A stretch of DNA of 5,874 bases from contig JAFYMV010000221.1 of assembly GCA_017548225.1 (NCBI GenBank), positions 1-5,874 on the forward strand, in the 5' to 3' direction. Shown in pieces: positions 1 to 5,874 of this stretch (position 1 is the stretch's first letter; every line of letters begins with the position of its first letter). Below the pieces are notes generated by a model. That model was not told the origin of the DNA, searched no databases, and saw only the letters and a program-made list of their open reading frames with translations. The stretch is from Bacteroidaceae bacterium (GTDB lineage Bacteria > Bacteroidota > Bacteroidia > Bacteroidales > Bacteroidaceae). Both the position numbers and the translations under genes were made by a program.

Positions 1-1722
1 AGAGAAGATAGGTTGCAGGGTGTAGGGGTGTATTCCTGTGTACCATGCTTCAGTGCTTACGGTCATGGGGGTGGGCGTGAAATCTTGCACTTGCTCCAAG
101 TGGAAATCCATGCGTTTAGTCAGCACTGCCAATTCCGCCATATCTTCGGCAGTACAACCTGGGTGACTGCTGATGAAGTAGGGAATGATCTGCTGGCGCA
201 AATTCTCTTCCCGGTTAATGCGATCAAAGATGCGTTTGAACTGCTCGAACTGGCTGAACGAAGGCTTACGCATCACATGCAACACCCTGTCAGATGTGTG
301 TTCGGGAGCTACCTTGAGGCGTCCGCTCACATGCTTGGTGATAAGTTCGCGTGTATATTCTGCGGTAGTGCGGTTAACCGATTCGTCATCGCTGCGGTGT
401 AGCAAGAGGTCGTAGCGTACACCACTACCGATAAAGCTCTTTTTAATCTCGGGGAGGGCATCTACTGCTCGGTATATATCGAGCAGTGGTCGGTGGTCAG
501 TATTGAGGTTGGGGCACACTTTAGGGTGTATGCACGAGGGGCGCTTGCAACGAGCGCAAAGTGCCCTGTCCTTACCGCCCATAGCGTACATATTAGCTGA
601 TGGGCCTCCGAGATCGCTTAAGTATCCCTTGAAGTCGGGCAGTTGGGCTACAGCCTTTACCTCCTTCAAGATACTCTCCTTGCTGCGACTCACGATAAAC
701 TTGCCCTGGTGTGCCGATATGGTGCAGAAGGCGCAACCACCGAAACAGCCGCGATGGATATTCACTGAGTGTTTGATCATGTCATAGGCGGGTATGCGCT
801 TATCCTTATAGCGAGGGTGTGGCAGTCGGGTGTAGGGAAGGTCAAACGAGTGGTCTATCTCCTCCGTTGTCATGGGCGGATAGGGAGCGTTGACTACTAC
901 ATACTTACCCTCCACCTCTTGGATGAGACGCGAGGCGTGCATCTTGTTTGACTCCTCCTCGATGTGCTTGAAGTTGGCCGCTTCGGCACGCTTATCGCGC
1001 AAACACTCTTCATGACTGTTGAGTATGATGTCATCAGCAGTGATGCCGCTGGGGATATCTTCCTTGCGGCATAGGTGGGCTGTTTGGGGTATGGTGTTTA
1101 ATTGGCAATTGACAATTGATAATTGAGAGTTGGCCTCCGGTGTTTCATTTTCAATCTGTTGCAGCCGTTTTGCGATTTCGACGATAGGTTTTTCGCCCAT
1201 ACCGTACACGAGGATATCAGCACCGCTGTCGCAGAGGATGCTGCGTCGCACGCAGTCTTGCCAATAGTCGTAGTGGGTGAGTCGTCGCATTGATGCTTCT
1301 ATGCCGCCAAGTACTACGGGTACATCGGGGTAGAGACGCTTTAAGATTTGTGTATATACGATAGACGGATATTCGGGACGCAGGTCGTGGCGTCCGTCAG
1401 GGGTATAGGCATCTTCTGAGCGCAGGCGTTTGTTGGCGGTGTACTTGTTCACCATCGAGTCCATACATCCTGCCGTTACGCCAAAGAAGAGACGAGGTCG
1501 ACCCAATTTGCGGAAATCGCGTAGGTCGTCGCGCCAATTGGGCTGGGGTACAATAGCTACTCGCAACCCTTCAGCTTCGAGTATGCGACCTATCACGGCA
1601 GCACCGAATGAGGGGTGGTCTACATAGGCATCGCCCGAGAAGAGCACTACATCTACTTCATCCCATCCACGCAACTCCATCTCCTTGCGCGTGGTAGGCA
1701 AGAAATCCGTCAGTTGCGCCAT
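1..1722 (-). CDS. ygiQ: YgiQ-family radical SAM protein (UPF0313), C-terminus cut off by the window edge
   Basis: The frame is open from the ATG at 1722 to the window edge, giving 574 codons with no stop; the family usually runs somewhat longer than 600 residues, so the end is missing. An N-terminal domain (about residues 1-300) carries the family signature GGIEASMRRLTHYDYW (139-154). The radical SAM core follows, with GCFGGCAFC supplying Cys326, Cys330 and Cys333 in the CxxxCxxC pattern that binds a [4Fe-4S] cluster and S-adenosylmethionine. A second cysteine group (389, 392, 397, 403) could hold another metal site. The conserved QVQDFTPTPMT stretch near residues 545-555 marks the entry to the C-terminal region. 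The substrate is unknown for the family. The start is supported by the one-base overlap with the upstream stop codon, implying translational coupling. Oddity: residues about 198-209 are encoded by 7-bp repeats (separate entry). Confidence 0.95.
   Translation of the reverse strand, partial: MAQLTDFLPTTRKEMELRGWDEVDVVLFSGDAYVDHPSFGAAVIGRILEAEGLRVAIVPQPNWRDDLRDFRKLGRPRLFFGVTAGCMDSMVNKYTANKRLRSEDAYTPDGRHDLRPEYPSIVYTQILKRLYPDVPVVLGGIEASMRRLTHYDYWQDCVRRSILCDSGADILVYGMGEKPIVEIAKRLQQIENETPEANSQLSIVNCQLNTIPQTAHLCRKEDIPSGITADDIILNSHEECLRDKRAEAANFKHIEEESNKMHASRLIQEVEGKYVVVNAPYPPMTTEEIDHSFDLPYTRLPHPRYKDKRIPAYDMIKHSVNIHRGCFGGCAFCTISAHQGKFIVSRSKESILKEVKAVAQLPDFKGYLSDLGGPSANMYAMGGKDRALCARCKRPSCIHPKVCPNLNTDHRPLLDIYRAVDALPEIKKSFIGSGVRYDLLLHRSDDESVNRTTAEYTRELITKHVSGRLKVAPEHTSDRVLHVMRKPSFSQFEQFKRIFDRINREENLRQQIIPYFISSHPGCTAEDMAELAVLTKRMDFHLEQVQDFTPTPMTVSTEAWYTGIHPYTLQPIFS
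1100..1134. repeat. Five-unit 7-bp tandem repeat inside ygiQ
   Basis: On the plus strand the units are aattggc, aattgac, aattgat, aattgag and a degenerate agttggc, 35 bp in perfect 7-bp register. On the coding (minus) strand they encode roughly NSQLSIVNCQLN, between a Gln/Glu-rich stretch and the conserved PQTAHL. From general knowledge, heptameric repeats of this kind occur scattered in Bacteroidota and cyanobacterial genomes, mostly between genes. Here the repeat lies in a coding region and leaves the frame open. Its location between conserved blocks suggests it sits in a tolerant surface loop; that is inference. Confidence 0.8.
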
Positions 1723-2036
1723 TAGGCTTCAGTTTCTTGTTGTTCGCAACTGGCTTGCCACTCATCGTAGAGTGTGATGAGTGCACTCAAACCGAGTGCC
1801 TTCATATTGTCGTGATAGATGATATCTACGCAGAGATCGAGCAGGTCCTTGCAGTCCTCTTGTGAAGCAATGAGCGAGCGTACGGTGAGTTTCAACTTGT
1901 TCAATACGCCTTCGTCAACGATACCGTTGCTGTCTACCAATCCGCTGAACAACTGGTATTTTTCTATCGTGAGAAGGTGTGCTTCGTCTATTACCATGCT
2001 GCGTGTGCCGCTCTTGTTGGTTGTGATGGAATACAT
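1722..2036 (-). CDS. Uncharacterised 104-residue protein, coupled to ygiQ
   Basis: I do not recognise a family. The protein is soluble-looking: no signal peptide or membrane segment is visible. It opens with a short polar stretch (MYSITTNKSGTRSMVIDEAH) and then appears mainly helical, with hydrophobic-acidic segments such as DCKDLLDLCVDIIYHD (61-76) and an acidic tail ending EQQETEA. Cysteines at 62, 69 and 97 are not spaced like a standard metal site. Evidence that it is a real gene: it fills the space between two conserved genes on the same strand, begins 42 bp after the GNAT gene's stop, and its TAA overlaps the ygiQ ATG by one base. The spacer in front is AT-rich with no clear ribosome binding site, as is common in Bacteroidota. 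Its role is unknown; a link to ygiQ is suggested only by the coupling. Confidence 0.8.
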   Translation of the reverse strand: MYSITTNKSGTRSMVIDEAHLLTIEKYQLFSGLVDSNGIVDEGVLNKLKLTVRSLIASQEDCKDLLDLCVDIIYHDNMKALGLSALITLYDEWQASCEQQETEA

Positions 2037-2057
2037 AATATATCTTTATGATGTAAT

Positions 2058-2067
2058 TTAATATTAA
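2058..2067. repeat. AT-rich palindrome TTAATATTAA in the GNAT-to-104-aa-gene spacer
   Basis: A perfect 10-bp palindrome lies in the 42-bp spacer between two genes of the putative operon. All-A/T pairing makes it weak as RNA structure and no T-run follows it, so it is not a terminator. It may be a chance product of the AT-rich spacer. Confidence 0.3.
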
Positions 2068-2078
2068 TGATATCGGTA

Positions 2079-3212
2079 TTATTGCAGTTTCTTCATGTAA
2101 GCACGACGGCGCTTGTGATTCTCGCGCTCGAAATAGTCCCACTGCGACTGTATCTTTGTGTTTAACTCCAGTTCGGGGTTGCTCTCTGAATATTTGAAAC
2201 CTAGCTTGCTGTGTACGGGGACAATGTCTTCAAAAATCAATGCTACGGCTCCCTTGCCTTGATACTCGGGCTTTACGGCTACGAGGAGCATCTCTGATGT
2301 CTCCGTGTTGTTCCACTTGAGTGCCTTGAGCAAATGCCACCATCCGAAGGGGAACATGAATCCTTTTGCCTTCTGGAATGCTTGAGCTAATGAGGGTAGC
2401 AAAATGCCGAAACCTACCAAGTTATCATCCTTGTCTACGATGATGGGTACCAAGCGCAAGTCGAGCAAGGGAAGATAGTTCTTGATGTATTGCTGAATCT
2501 GCTCCATTGACAACGCCGAGTATCCGTAGAGGTGTGAATATGCTTCGTTAAGTAGTTCGAAGATAGCCACACCACGCTCTTTGGCCAGTTTGCGATGTGA
2601 GGTGTATTTTATCACCTTCAATCCAAATCGCTCCCTTACGATGCGTGCCACACGAGCATGCTTGTCGGGTAGTGCATCGGGTGTCTTCAGTAGGTACTCT
2701 ACCCAGTCGGCATCTTTCTCATAGCCCATGCGCTCCATATGCCGGGGGTAGTAGGGATAATTGTATATGGTTACCATCGTGCTCATGCGGTCAAATCCTT
2801 CGATAAGCATGCCCTCGGGATCAAAATCGGTGAATCCTAACGGTCCCTGTACCTCATTCATTCCGCGCTCGCGTCCCCACTGCTCCACTGTAGCAAAGAG
2901 TGCATCTACCACTTCGGCGTCGTCGATAAAGTCCACCCATCCGAAGCGTACCACCTTCTTTCCCCATGCCTCATTAGCCTTGTGATTGATGATGGCCACG
3001 ATGCGCCCTACGACCTTGTCGACTTTATAGGCGATGAAAGCTTGTGCTTCACAAAACGCGTAAGCTGCGTTCTTTTCTGGGTCCAGCGTATCGCGCACAT
3101 CGTTGTACAGCTCGGGGACTGCATAGGGAGAATCCTTGTATAGCTCGTAGTTGAAGCAGATGAACCGCTTCATATCCTTCTTCGTAGTTACAGGTTTGAT
3201 GGTTATTGCCAT
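2079..3212 (-). CDS. GNAT-superfamily N-acyltransferase-like protein (YghO-like)
   Basis: A 377-residue cytosolic protein with no signal peptide. The C-terminal half carries a recognisable GNAT motif A, MLLVAVKPEYQGKGAVALIF (308-327), whose QGKGAV loop (318-323) is the acyl-CoA pyrophosphate-binding type (Q/RxxGxG/A). The N-terminal half also looks GNAT-like: beta segments at FIAYKVDKVVGRIVAII (59-75), then GPLGFTDFDPEGMLIEGFD (123-141) and NYPYYPRHMERMGYEKD (151-167). These blocks resemble the E. coli YghO type, which I name from memory and with moderate certainty. The tail ESNPELELNTKIQSQW (343-358) followed by a basic end, KRRRAYMKK, is reminiscent of the lipid- and peptidyl-acyl GNAT groups. 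The acyl donor and substrate are unknown. It is the first gene after the gyrB terminator and probably heads an operon with the 104-residue gene and ygiQ. Confidence 0.85.
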   Translation of the reverse strand: MAITIKPVTTKKDMKRFICFNYELYKDSPYAVPELYNDVRDTLDPEKNAAYAFCEAQAFIAYKVDKVVGRIVAIINHKANEAWGKKVVRFGWVDFIDDAEVVDALFATVEQWGRERGMNEVQGPLGFTDFDPEGMLIEGFDRMSTMVTIYNYPYYPRHMERMGYEKDADWVEYLLKTPDALPDKHARVARIVRERFGLKVIKYTSHRKLAKERGVAIFELLNEAYSHLYGYSALSMEQIQQYIKNYLPLLDLRLVPIIVDKDDNLVGFGILLPSLAQAFQKAKGFMFPFGWWHLLKALKWNNTETSEMLLVAVKPEYQGKGAVALIFEDIVPVHSKLGFKYSESNPELELNTKIQSQWDYFERENHKRRRAYMKKLQ

Positions 3213-3253
3213 AGTGTGTTGTGCTTTTATGTATTCATTATGATAATAATGCG

Positions 3254-3287
3254 TAAAGTTAACAACTTTTCACGATAAAACATGAAA
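3254..3287 (-). promoter_or_regulatory. Candidate promoter for the GNAT / 104-aa / ygiQ operon
   Basis: Reading the minus strand, TAACTTTA (3261-3254) matches the Bacteroidota -7 box TAnnTTTG at all but the last position. The best -33 candidate is TTTC at 3287-3284, 22 nt away, one mismatch to TTTG and slightly long in spacing. The -7 box lies within a dyad, AAAGTTgttAACTTT (3269-3255), with perfect 6-bp arms that a repressor could use; this is inference. It would give a leader of about 35 nt. The gyrB terminator just upstream makes an independent promoter necessary here, which is the main support. Confidence 0.45.
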
Positions 3288-3350
3288 ATGCTCCGATTTA
3301 TTGCATGTTTATATAAAAAGAGGGTCTGGCTCGGGTGGGCAAAAGGGGAT

Positions 3351-3388
3351 AAAAATATCACGCACCAGCAGAGTGCTCGCGCGTGATA
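3351..3388 (-). terminator. Intrinsic terminator of gyrB
   Basis: On the minus strand, 25 nt after the gyrB stop codon, TATCACGC (3388-3381) pairs perfectly with GCGTGATA (3363-3356). The stem continues inward through a G-T wobble, a C-G pair and one mismatch to AGCA/TGCT, closed by a CTC loop. TTTTT (3355-3351) follows directly. This is a textbook factor-independent terminator and separates gyrB from the downstream operon. Confidence 0.9.
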
Positions 3389-3413
3389 CCTTATAATATA
3401 TGCAGCTTGTACC

Positions 3414-5381
3414 TTATGCGTCGATGTTGGCGTAGGTTGCGTTCTTCTCAATAAACTCGCGGCGTGGACCTACATCCTCACCCATGAGCATAGAGAATAC
3501 ATAGTCAGCTGCAGCAGCGTTCTCGATGGTTACCTGCTTGAGGAGTCGTGTCTCGGGATTCATGGTAGTTTCCCACAACTGCTCGGGGTTCATCTCACCA
3601 AGACCCTTATAGCGTTGGATGGTAATACCGCTTTCGCTGCCATTACCAAACTCGGCGATGAAGCGATCCTTGTCTGCGTCGTCATAGCAGTAACGCTTGT
3701 TCTTACCCTTGCTGCAGAGGTAGAGGGGTGGTGTAGCGATGAAGAGGTGTCCGTTCTCGATAAGTTCGGGCATGTAGCGGTAGAAGAGTGTCATCAGTAG
3801 GGTGTCGATGTGTGAGCCATCGACATCAGCATCGGTCATGATGATAATCTTATAGTAGCGCAATTTCTCATAGTTGGCCTCCTTGCTGTCTTCGGGGTTG
3901 AGACCGAAGCGTACACCTAATGCCTGGATGATATTGTTTACCTCCTCGTGCTCAAATGCTCTATGCCACATCACGCGCTCCACATTGAAGATCTTACCGC
4001 GAATGGGAAGAATAGCCTGTGTCAAGCGTGAGCGACCCTGCTTGGCTGATCCACCCGCCGAGTCTCCCTCGACGATGAAGAGTTCGCAGTTCATGGGGTC
4101 CTTGTCAGAGCAGTCGGCCAATTTACCGGGCAGTCCGCCACCGCTCATGGGATTCTTGCGCTGCACATTTTCGCGTGCCTTGCGGGCAGCGATACGCGCT
4201 TGTGCGGCCAGTACCACCTTGTCTACGATCATCTTTGCCTCTTTCGGGTGCTCCTCAAGGTAGTTTGCCAAAGTCTCTGCCACTGCCTGCTGTACGGCGC
4301 CAGCTACTTCAGAGTTACCGAGCTTTGTCTTGGTCTGACCTTCAAACTGAGGCTCGGCCACTTTGATAGAGATAACTGCGGTCAAGCCCTCGCGGAAGTC
4401 CTCACCCGCAATCTCTACCTTGGCTTTCTCCAACGCCTTGGTGTCTTCGGCGTACTTCTTAAGAGTACGGGTCAACGCGGTGCGGAAACCTGCGAGGTGT
4501 GTACCACCCTCGATGGTGTTGATGTTATTTACATATGAATGTATGTTCTCTGAATATGAGGTGTTGTACATGATGGCCACCTCGATGGGTACACCTTGCT
4601 TCTCAGTGTTGAGGTAGATGATGTCGTTGAAGAGATGCTCGCGTGATGAGTCTACGAAGCGAACAAATTCTCTCAATCCCTCATTAGAGTGGAAAGTTTC
4701 AGTGCGTACATTACCTTCCTCATCTTTGTCGCGCAAGTCGGTCAGTGTGATGGTGATGCCTGCGTTGAGGAATGCCAATTCGCGCATGCGGTTGGCCAAT
4801 ACATCGTAGCTGTACTCGTGTGCGGTGAATATACTGCGGTCGGGCCAGAACTGCTGGCGTGTACCTGTGCGATCAGCGTCGCCTACAGTCTTTACTGCGT
4901 AGAGAGGCTTACCGCATGAGTACTCCTGTTGGTATATCTTGCCGTCGCGGAACACCTGTGTTTTCATGTGGGTAGAAAGTGCATTTACGCACGATACACC
5001 TACACCGTGCAGACCGCCCGATACTTTATATGAGCCTTTGTCAAACTTACCTCCCGCGTGGAGCACTGTCATTACCACCTCGAGAGCTGAACGCTGCTCT
5101 TTCTCATGCCAATCTACGGGGATACCGCGACCGTTATCTTGTACAGTGATTGAGTTGTCCTCGTTGATGTATACCTCAATGTGGCTGCAATATCCAGCCA
5201 ATGCCTCGTCGATAGAGTTGTCCACAACCTCATACACCAAGTGGTGCAGACCCTTGGCGCTGATGTCGCCGATGTACATCGCAGGGCGCTTGCGTACAGC
5301 TTCAAGACCTTCGAGTACCTGAATGTTTTCCGCCGAGTAATTGCTCGCCGCGTTTACTTTGCTTTCTTCGTTAATATCCAT
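3414..5381 (-). CDS. gyrB: DNA gyrase subunit B
   Basis: GyrB powers ATP-dependent negative supercoiling with GyrA in the A2B2 gyrase. At 655 residues it has the usual length of Bacteroidota GyrB and is intact. The GHKL ATPase domain shows Glu51 and Asn55 in YEVVDNSIDEAL, DNGRGIP (82-88) and GGLHGVGVS (122-130); the transducer domain supplies the ATP-contacting QTK loop (349-351). The Toprim domain has the EGDSAGG motif with catalytic Glu438, and metal-binding DADVD (517-521). QRYKGLGEMN (589-598) and a typical C-terminus ending ATYANIDA complete it. It lacks the large insert of E. coli GyrB, as do most bacteria. GyrB rather than ParE is chosen from overall resemblance to Bacteroides GyrB recalled from memory. 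By ungapped comparison, Arg461 stands where E. coli has Lys447, while Asp440 matches Asp426. The gene has its own promoter, a structured leader and a terminator, so it is probably transcribed alone. Confidence 0.98.
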   Translation of the reverse strand: MDINEESKVNAASNYSAENIQVLEGLEAVRKRPAMYIGDISAKGLHHLVYEVVDNSIDEALAGYCSHIEVYINEDNSITVQDNGRGIPVDWHEKEQRSALEVVMTVLHAGGKFDKGSYKVSGGLHGVGVSCVNALSTHMKTQVFRDGKIYQQEYSCGKPLYAVKTVGDADRTGTRQQFWPDRSIFTAHEYSYDVLANRMRELAFLNAGITITLTDLRDKDEEGNVRTETFHSNEGLREFVRFVDSSREHLFNDIIYLNTEKQGVPIEVAIMYNTSYSENIHSYVNNINTIEGGTHLAGFRTALTRTLKKYAEDTKALEKAKVEIAGEDFREGLTAVISIKVAEPQFEGQTKTKLGNSEVAGAVQQAVAETLANYLEEHPKEAKMIVDKVVLAAQARIAARKARENVQRKNPMSGGGLPGKLADCSDKDPMNCELFIVEGDSAGGSAKQGRSRLTQAILPIRGKIFNVERVMWHRAFEHEEVNNIIQALGVRFGLNPEDSKEANYEKLRYYKIIIMTDADVDGSHIDTLLMTLFYRYMPELIENGHLFIATPPLYLCSKGKNKRYCYDDADKDRFIAEFGNGSESGITIQRYKGLGEMNPEQLWETTMNPETRLLKQVTIENAAAADYVFSMLMGEDVGPRREFIEKNATYANIDA

Positions 5382-5406
5382 GATTTTCGTGTAGTTTTTC
5401 TATTTT

Positions 5407-5430
5407 GGGCATGCCCTCTCTCTGAGAGGG
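5407..5430 (-). promoter_or_regulatory. Leader hairpin and overlapping palindrome before gyrB
   Basis: On the minus strand CCCTCTC (5430-5424) and GAGAGGG (5420-5414) form a perfect 7-bp stem with an AGA loop. The right arm's GGG also begins a perfect palindrome, GGGCATGCCC (5416-5407), so the two structures share bases and cannot both form in one RNA. The element lies downstream of the predicted promoter and ends 25 nt before the gyrB ATG. No T-run follows, so it is not an intrinsic terminator. It could stabilise the mRNA, influence translation, or bind a protein as DNA; none of this is shown by the sequence. Confidence 0.55.
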
Positions 5431-5442
5431 TCTAAAACTGAA

Positions 5443-5474
5443 CAAAATTAGTGAAAATCAAATGAAACACCAAA
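5443..5474 (-). promoter_or_regulatory. gyrB promoter matching the Bacteroidota consensus
   Basis: Minus-strand TTTG (5474-5471), a 20-nt spacer, then TAATTTTG (5450-5443) fit the Bacteroidota housekeeping promoter pattern TTTG-N19-21-TAnnTTTG without mismatch. Transcription would start about 5435-5438, giving a leader of some 55 nt that includes the hairpin at 5430-5414. A further TTTG at 5462-5459 is too close to serve as the -33 box. Confidence 0.75.
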
Positions 5475-5565
5475 TTTATTCCGTTTTTTCTGCTCTTAAA
5501 ATGCAGCGGTCGCTCTCTCTGTCTTTGCAGCAGGGATGATTGCTCCTGTAGTGTAGGCCTGGAGC

Positions 5566-5856
5566 TTATCTGAACACGATGTCGGTGATGACTTGTGCTC
5601 CGGCGTAGGCGTTGAGTCGGGCAGCGAGTTCGCGGCGTTGCATGTGGAGCTCTTGTCGGATAACGGGAGAGGTGAGCTGCACATAAAGTGTCTGATTGCG
5701 AATGGTGAGGTCTTTGGTGTAGCGTGCTATGACGGGACCCATCACATGTTCCCATCCATGTATGAGGCGGTGTTCATTGAGTGGCGATTCGAGACCTTGT
5801 TGGCGCAGGTATTGACGGATAAGGTCGCCGATGGATTCGGAATTGGTGCGGCGCAT
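5566..5856 (-). CDS. DciA-like protein (DUF721 domain)
   Basis: This 96-residue protein is essentially a single DUF721 domain. The diagnostic pattern is visible: GWEHVMGPVIARYT (34-47), then a beta segment NQTLYVQLTSPVIRQEL (54-70), and LNAYAGAQVITDIVF (81-95) at the C-terminus. DUF721 proteins include DciA, the helicase operator that helps load or recruit the replicative helicase DnaB in bacteria lacking DnaC/DnaI-type loaders. The basic N-terminus (MRRTNSESIGDLIRQYLRQQ) is typical. The assignment as a working DciA is inference from the family; this short form lacks the extra tail found in some proteobacterial members. The ATG at 5856 is taken because stop codons in other frames lie immediately upstream and the conserved domain starts soon after. 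It is probably the last gene of an operon entering from the right, and no clear terminator is seen before the gyrB promoter. Confidence 0.88.
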   Translation of the reverse strand: MRRTNSESIGDLIRQYLRQQGLESPLNEHRLIHGWEHVMGPVIARYTKDLTIRNQTLYVQLTSPVIRQELHMQRRELAARLNAYAGAQVITDIVFR

Positions 5857-5874
5857 GTTAATCTAGGAGTTTGG

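Noticed and set aside
13..951. Several plus-strand open frames opposite ygiQ
   Set aside because: They lie antisense to a well-supported radical SAM gene whose motifs read cleanly on the minus strand.
3314..3340. Second T-run (TTTTT at 3318-3314, minus strand) after a GC-rich stretch, as a backup terminator
   Set aside because: The GC-rich stretch before it offers only a 3-bp GAG/CTC pairing, so there is no convincing stem.
3227..3451. Minus-strand open frame of 74 codons across the gyrB end and terminator
   Set aside because: It overlaps the gyrB 3' end, the terminator and the downstream promoter, and its translation resembles no protein.
5481..5565. Terminator after the DciA-like gene
   Set aside because: Only short stems (CAGG/CCTG, CTGC/GCAG) with large loops are visible and none is followed directly by a T-run.
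5432..5755. Minus-strand open frame of 107 codons overlapping the DciA-like gene
   Set aside because: It overlaps the recognisable DUF721 frame, has a low-complexity His/Arg/Thr/Ser-rich translation and runs through the gyrB promoter. It is a shadow frame.
5857..5874. Possible tail of an upstream minus-strand gene, with stops TAG (5865-5863) and TAA (5860-5858) just before the DciA-like start
   Set aside because: recF often precedes DUF721 genes in this phylum, but only 18 bases are visible and two frames could each end here. That is too little to call a gene.

Overview
The window is a stretch of ordinary chromosome from a member of the Bacteroidota, most likely order Bacteroidales. I place it there from the GyrB sequence type, a match to the Bacteroidota sigma-factor promoter pattern (TTTG, 20 nt, TAnnTTTG) in front of gyrB, and the lack of strong Shine-Dalgarno sequences. 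A Prevotella-like genus is possible, but that is an impression and not demonstrated. All recognised genes lie on the minus strand, so transcription runs from the right edge to the left edge.

Right part (5856 to 3351). A short DciA/DUF721 gene comes first, then a 184-bp spacer, then gyrB, the ATPase/Toprim subunit of DNA gyrase. The spacer holds a promoter that fits the Bacteroidota consensus, and the gyrB leader carries a strong 7-bp hairpin overlapping a GGGCATGCCC palindrome. gyrB ends at a clear intrinsic terminator (hairpin plus T-run).

Left part (3212 to 1). Behind a weaker promoter candidate, three genes appear to form one operon: a 377-residue GNAT-superfamily protein (YghO-like), a 104-residue protein I do not recognise, and a YgiQ-type radical SAM protein. 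The last two are joined by a one-base stop/start overlap (TAATG). The YgiQ gene runs off the left edge, so its C-terminus is missing.

The right half serves replication and topology: a helicase-loader-type protein and gyrase. The left half is a conserved but functionally obscure set that might act together on a modification reaction; this is inference from gene order only. I found no mobile elements, CRISPR arrays, tRNA or rRNA genes. The most unusual local features are a run of 7-bp repeats read as codons inside ygiQ and the structured gyrB leader. I do not see a convincing new biological system here.
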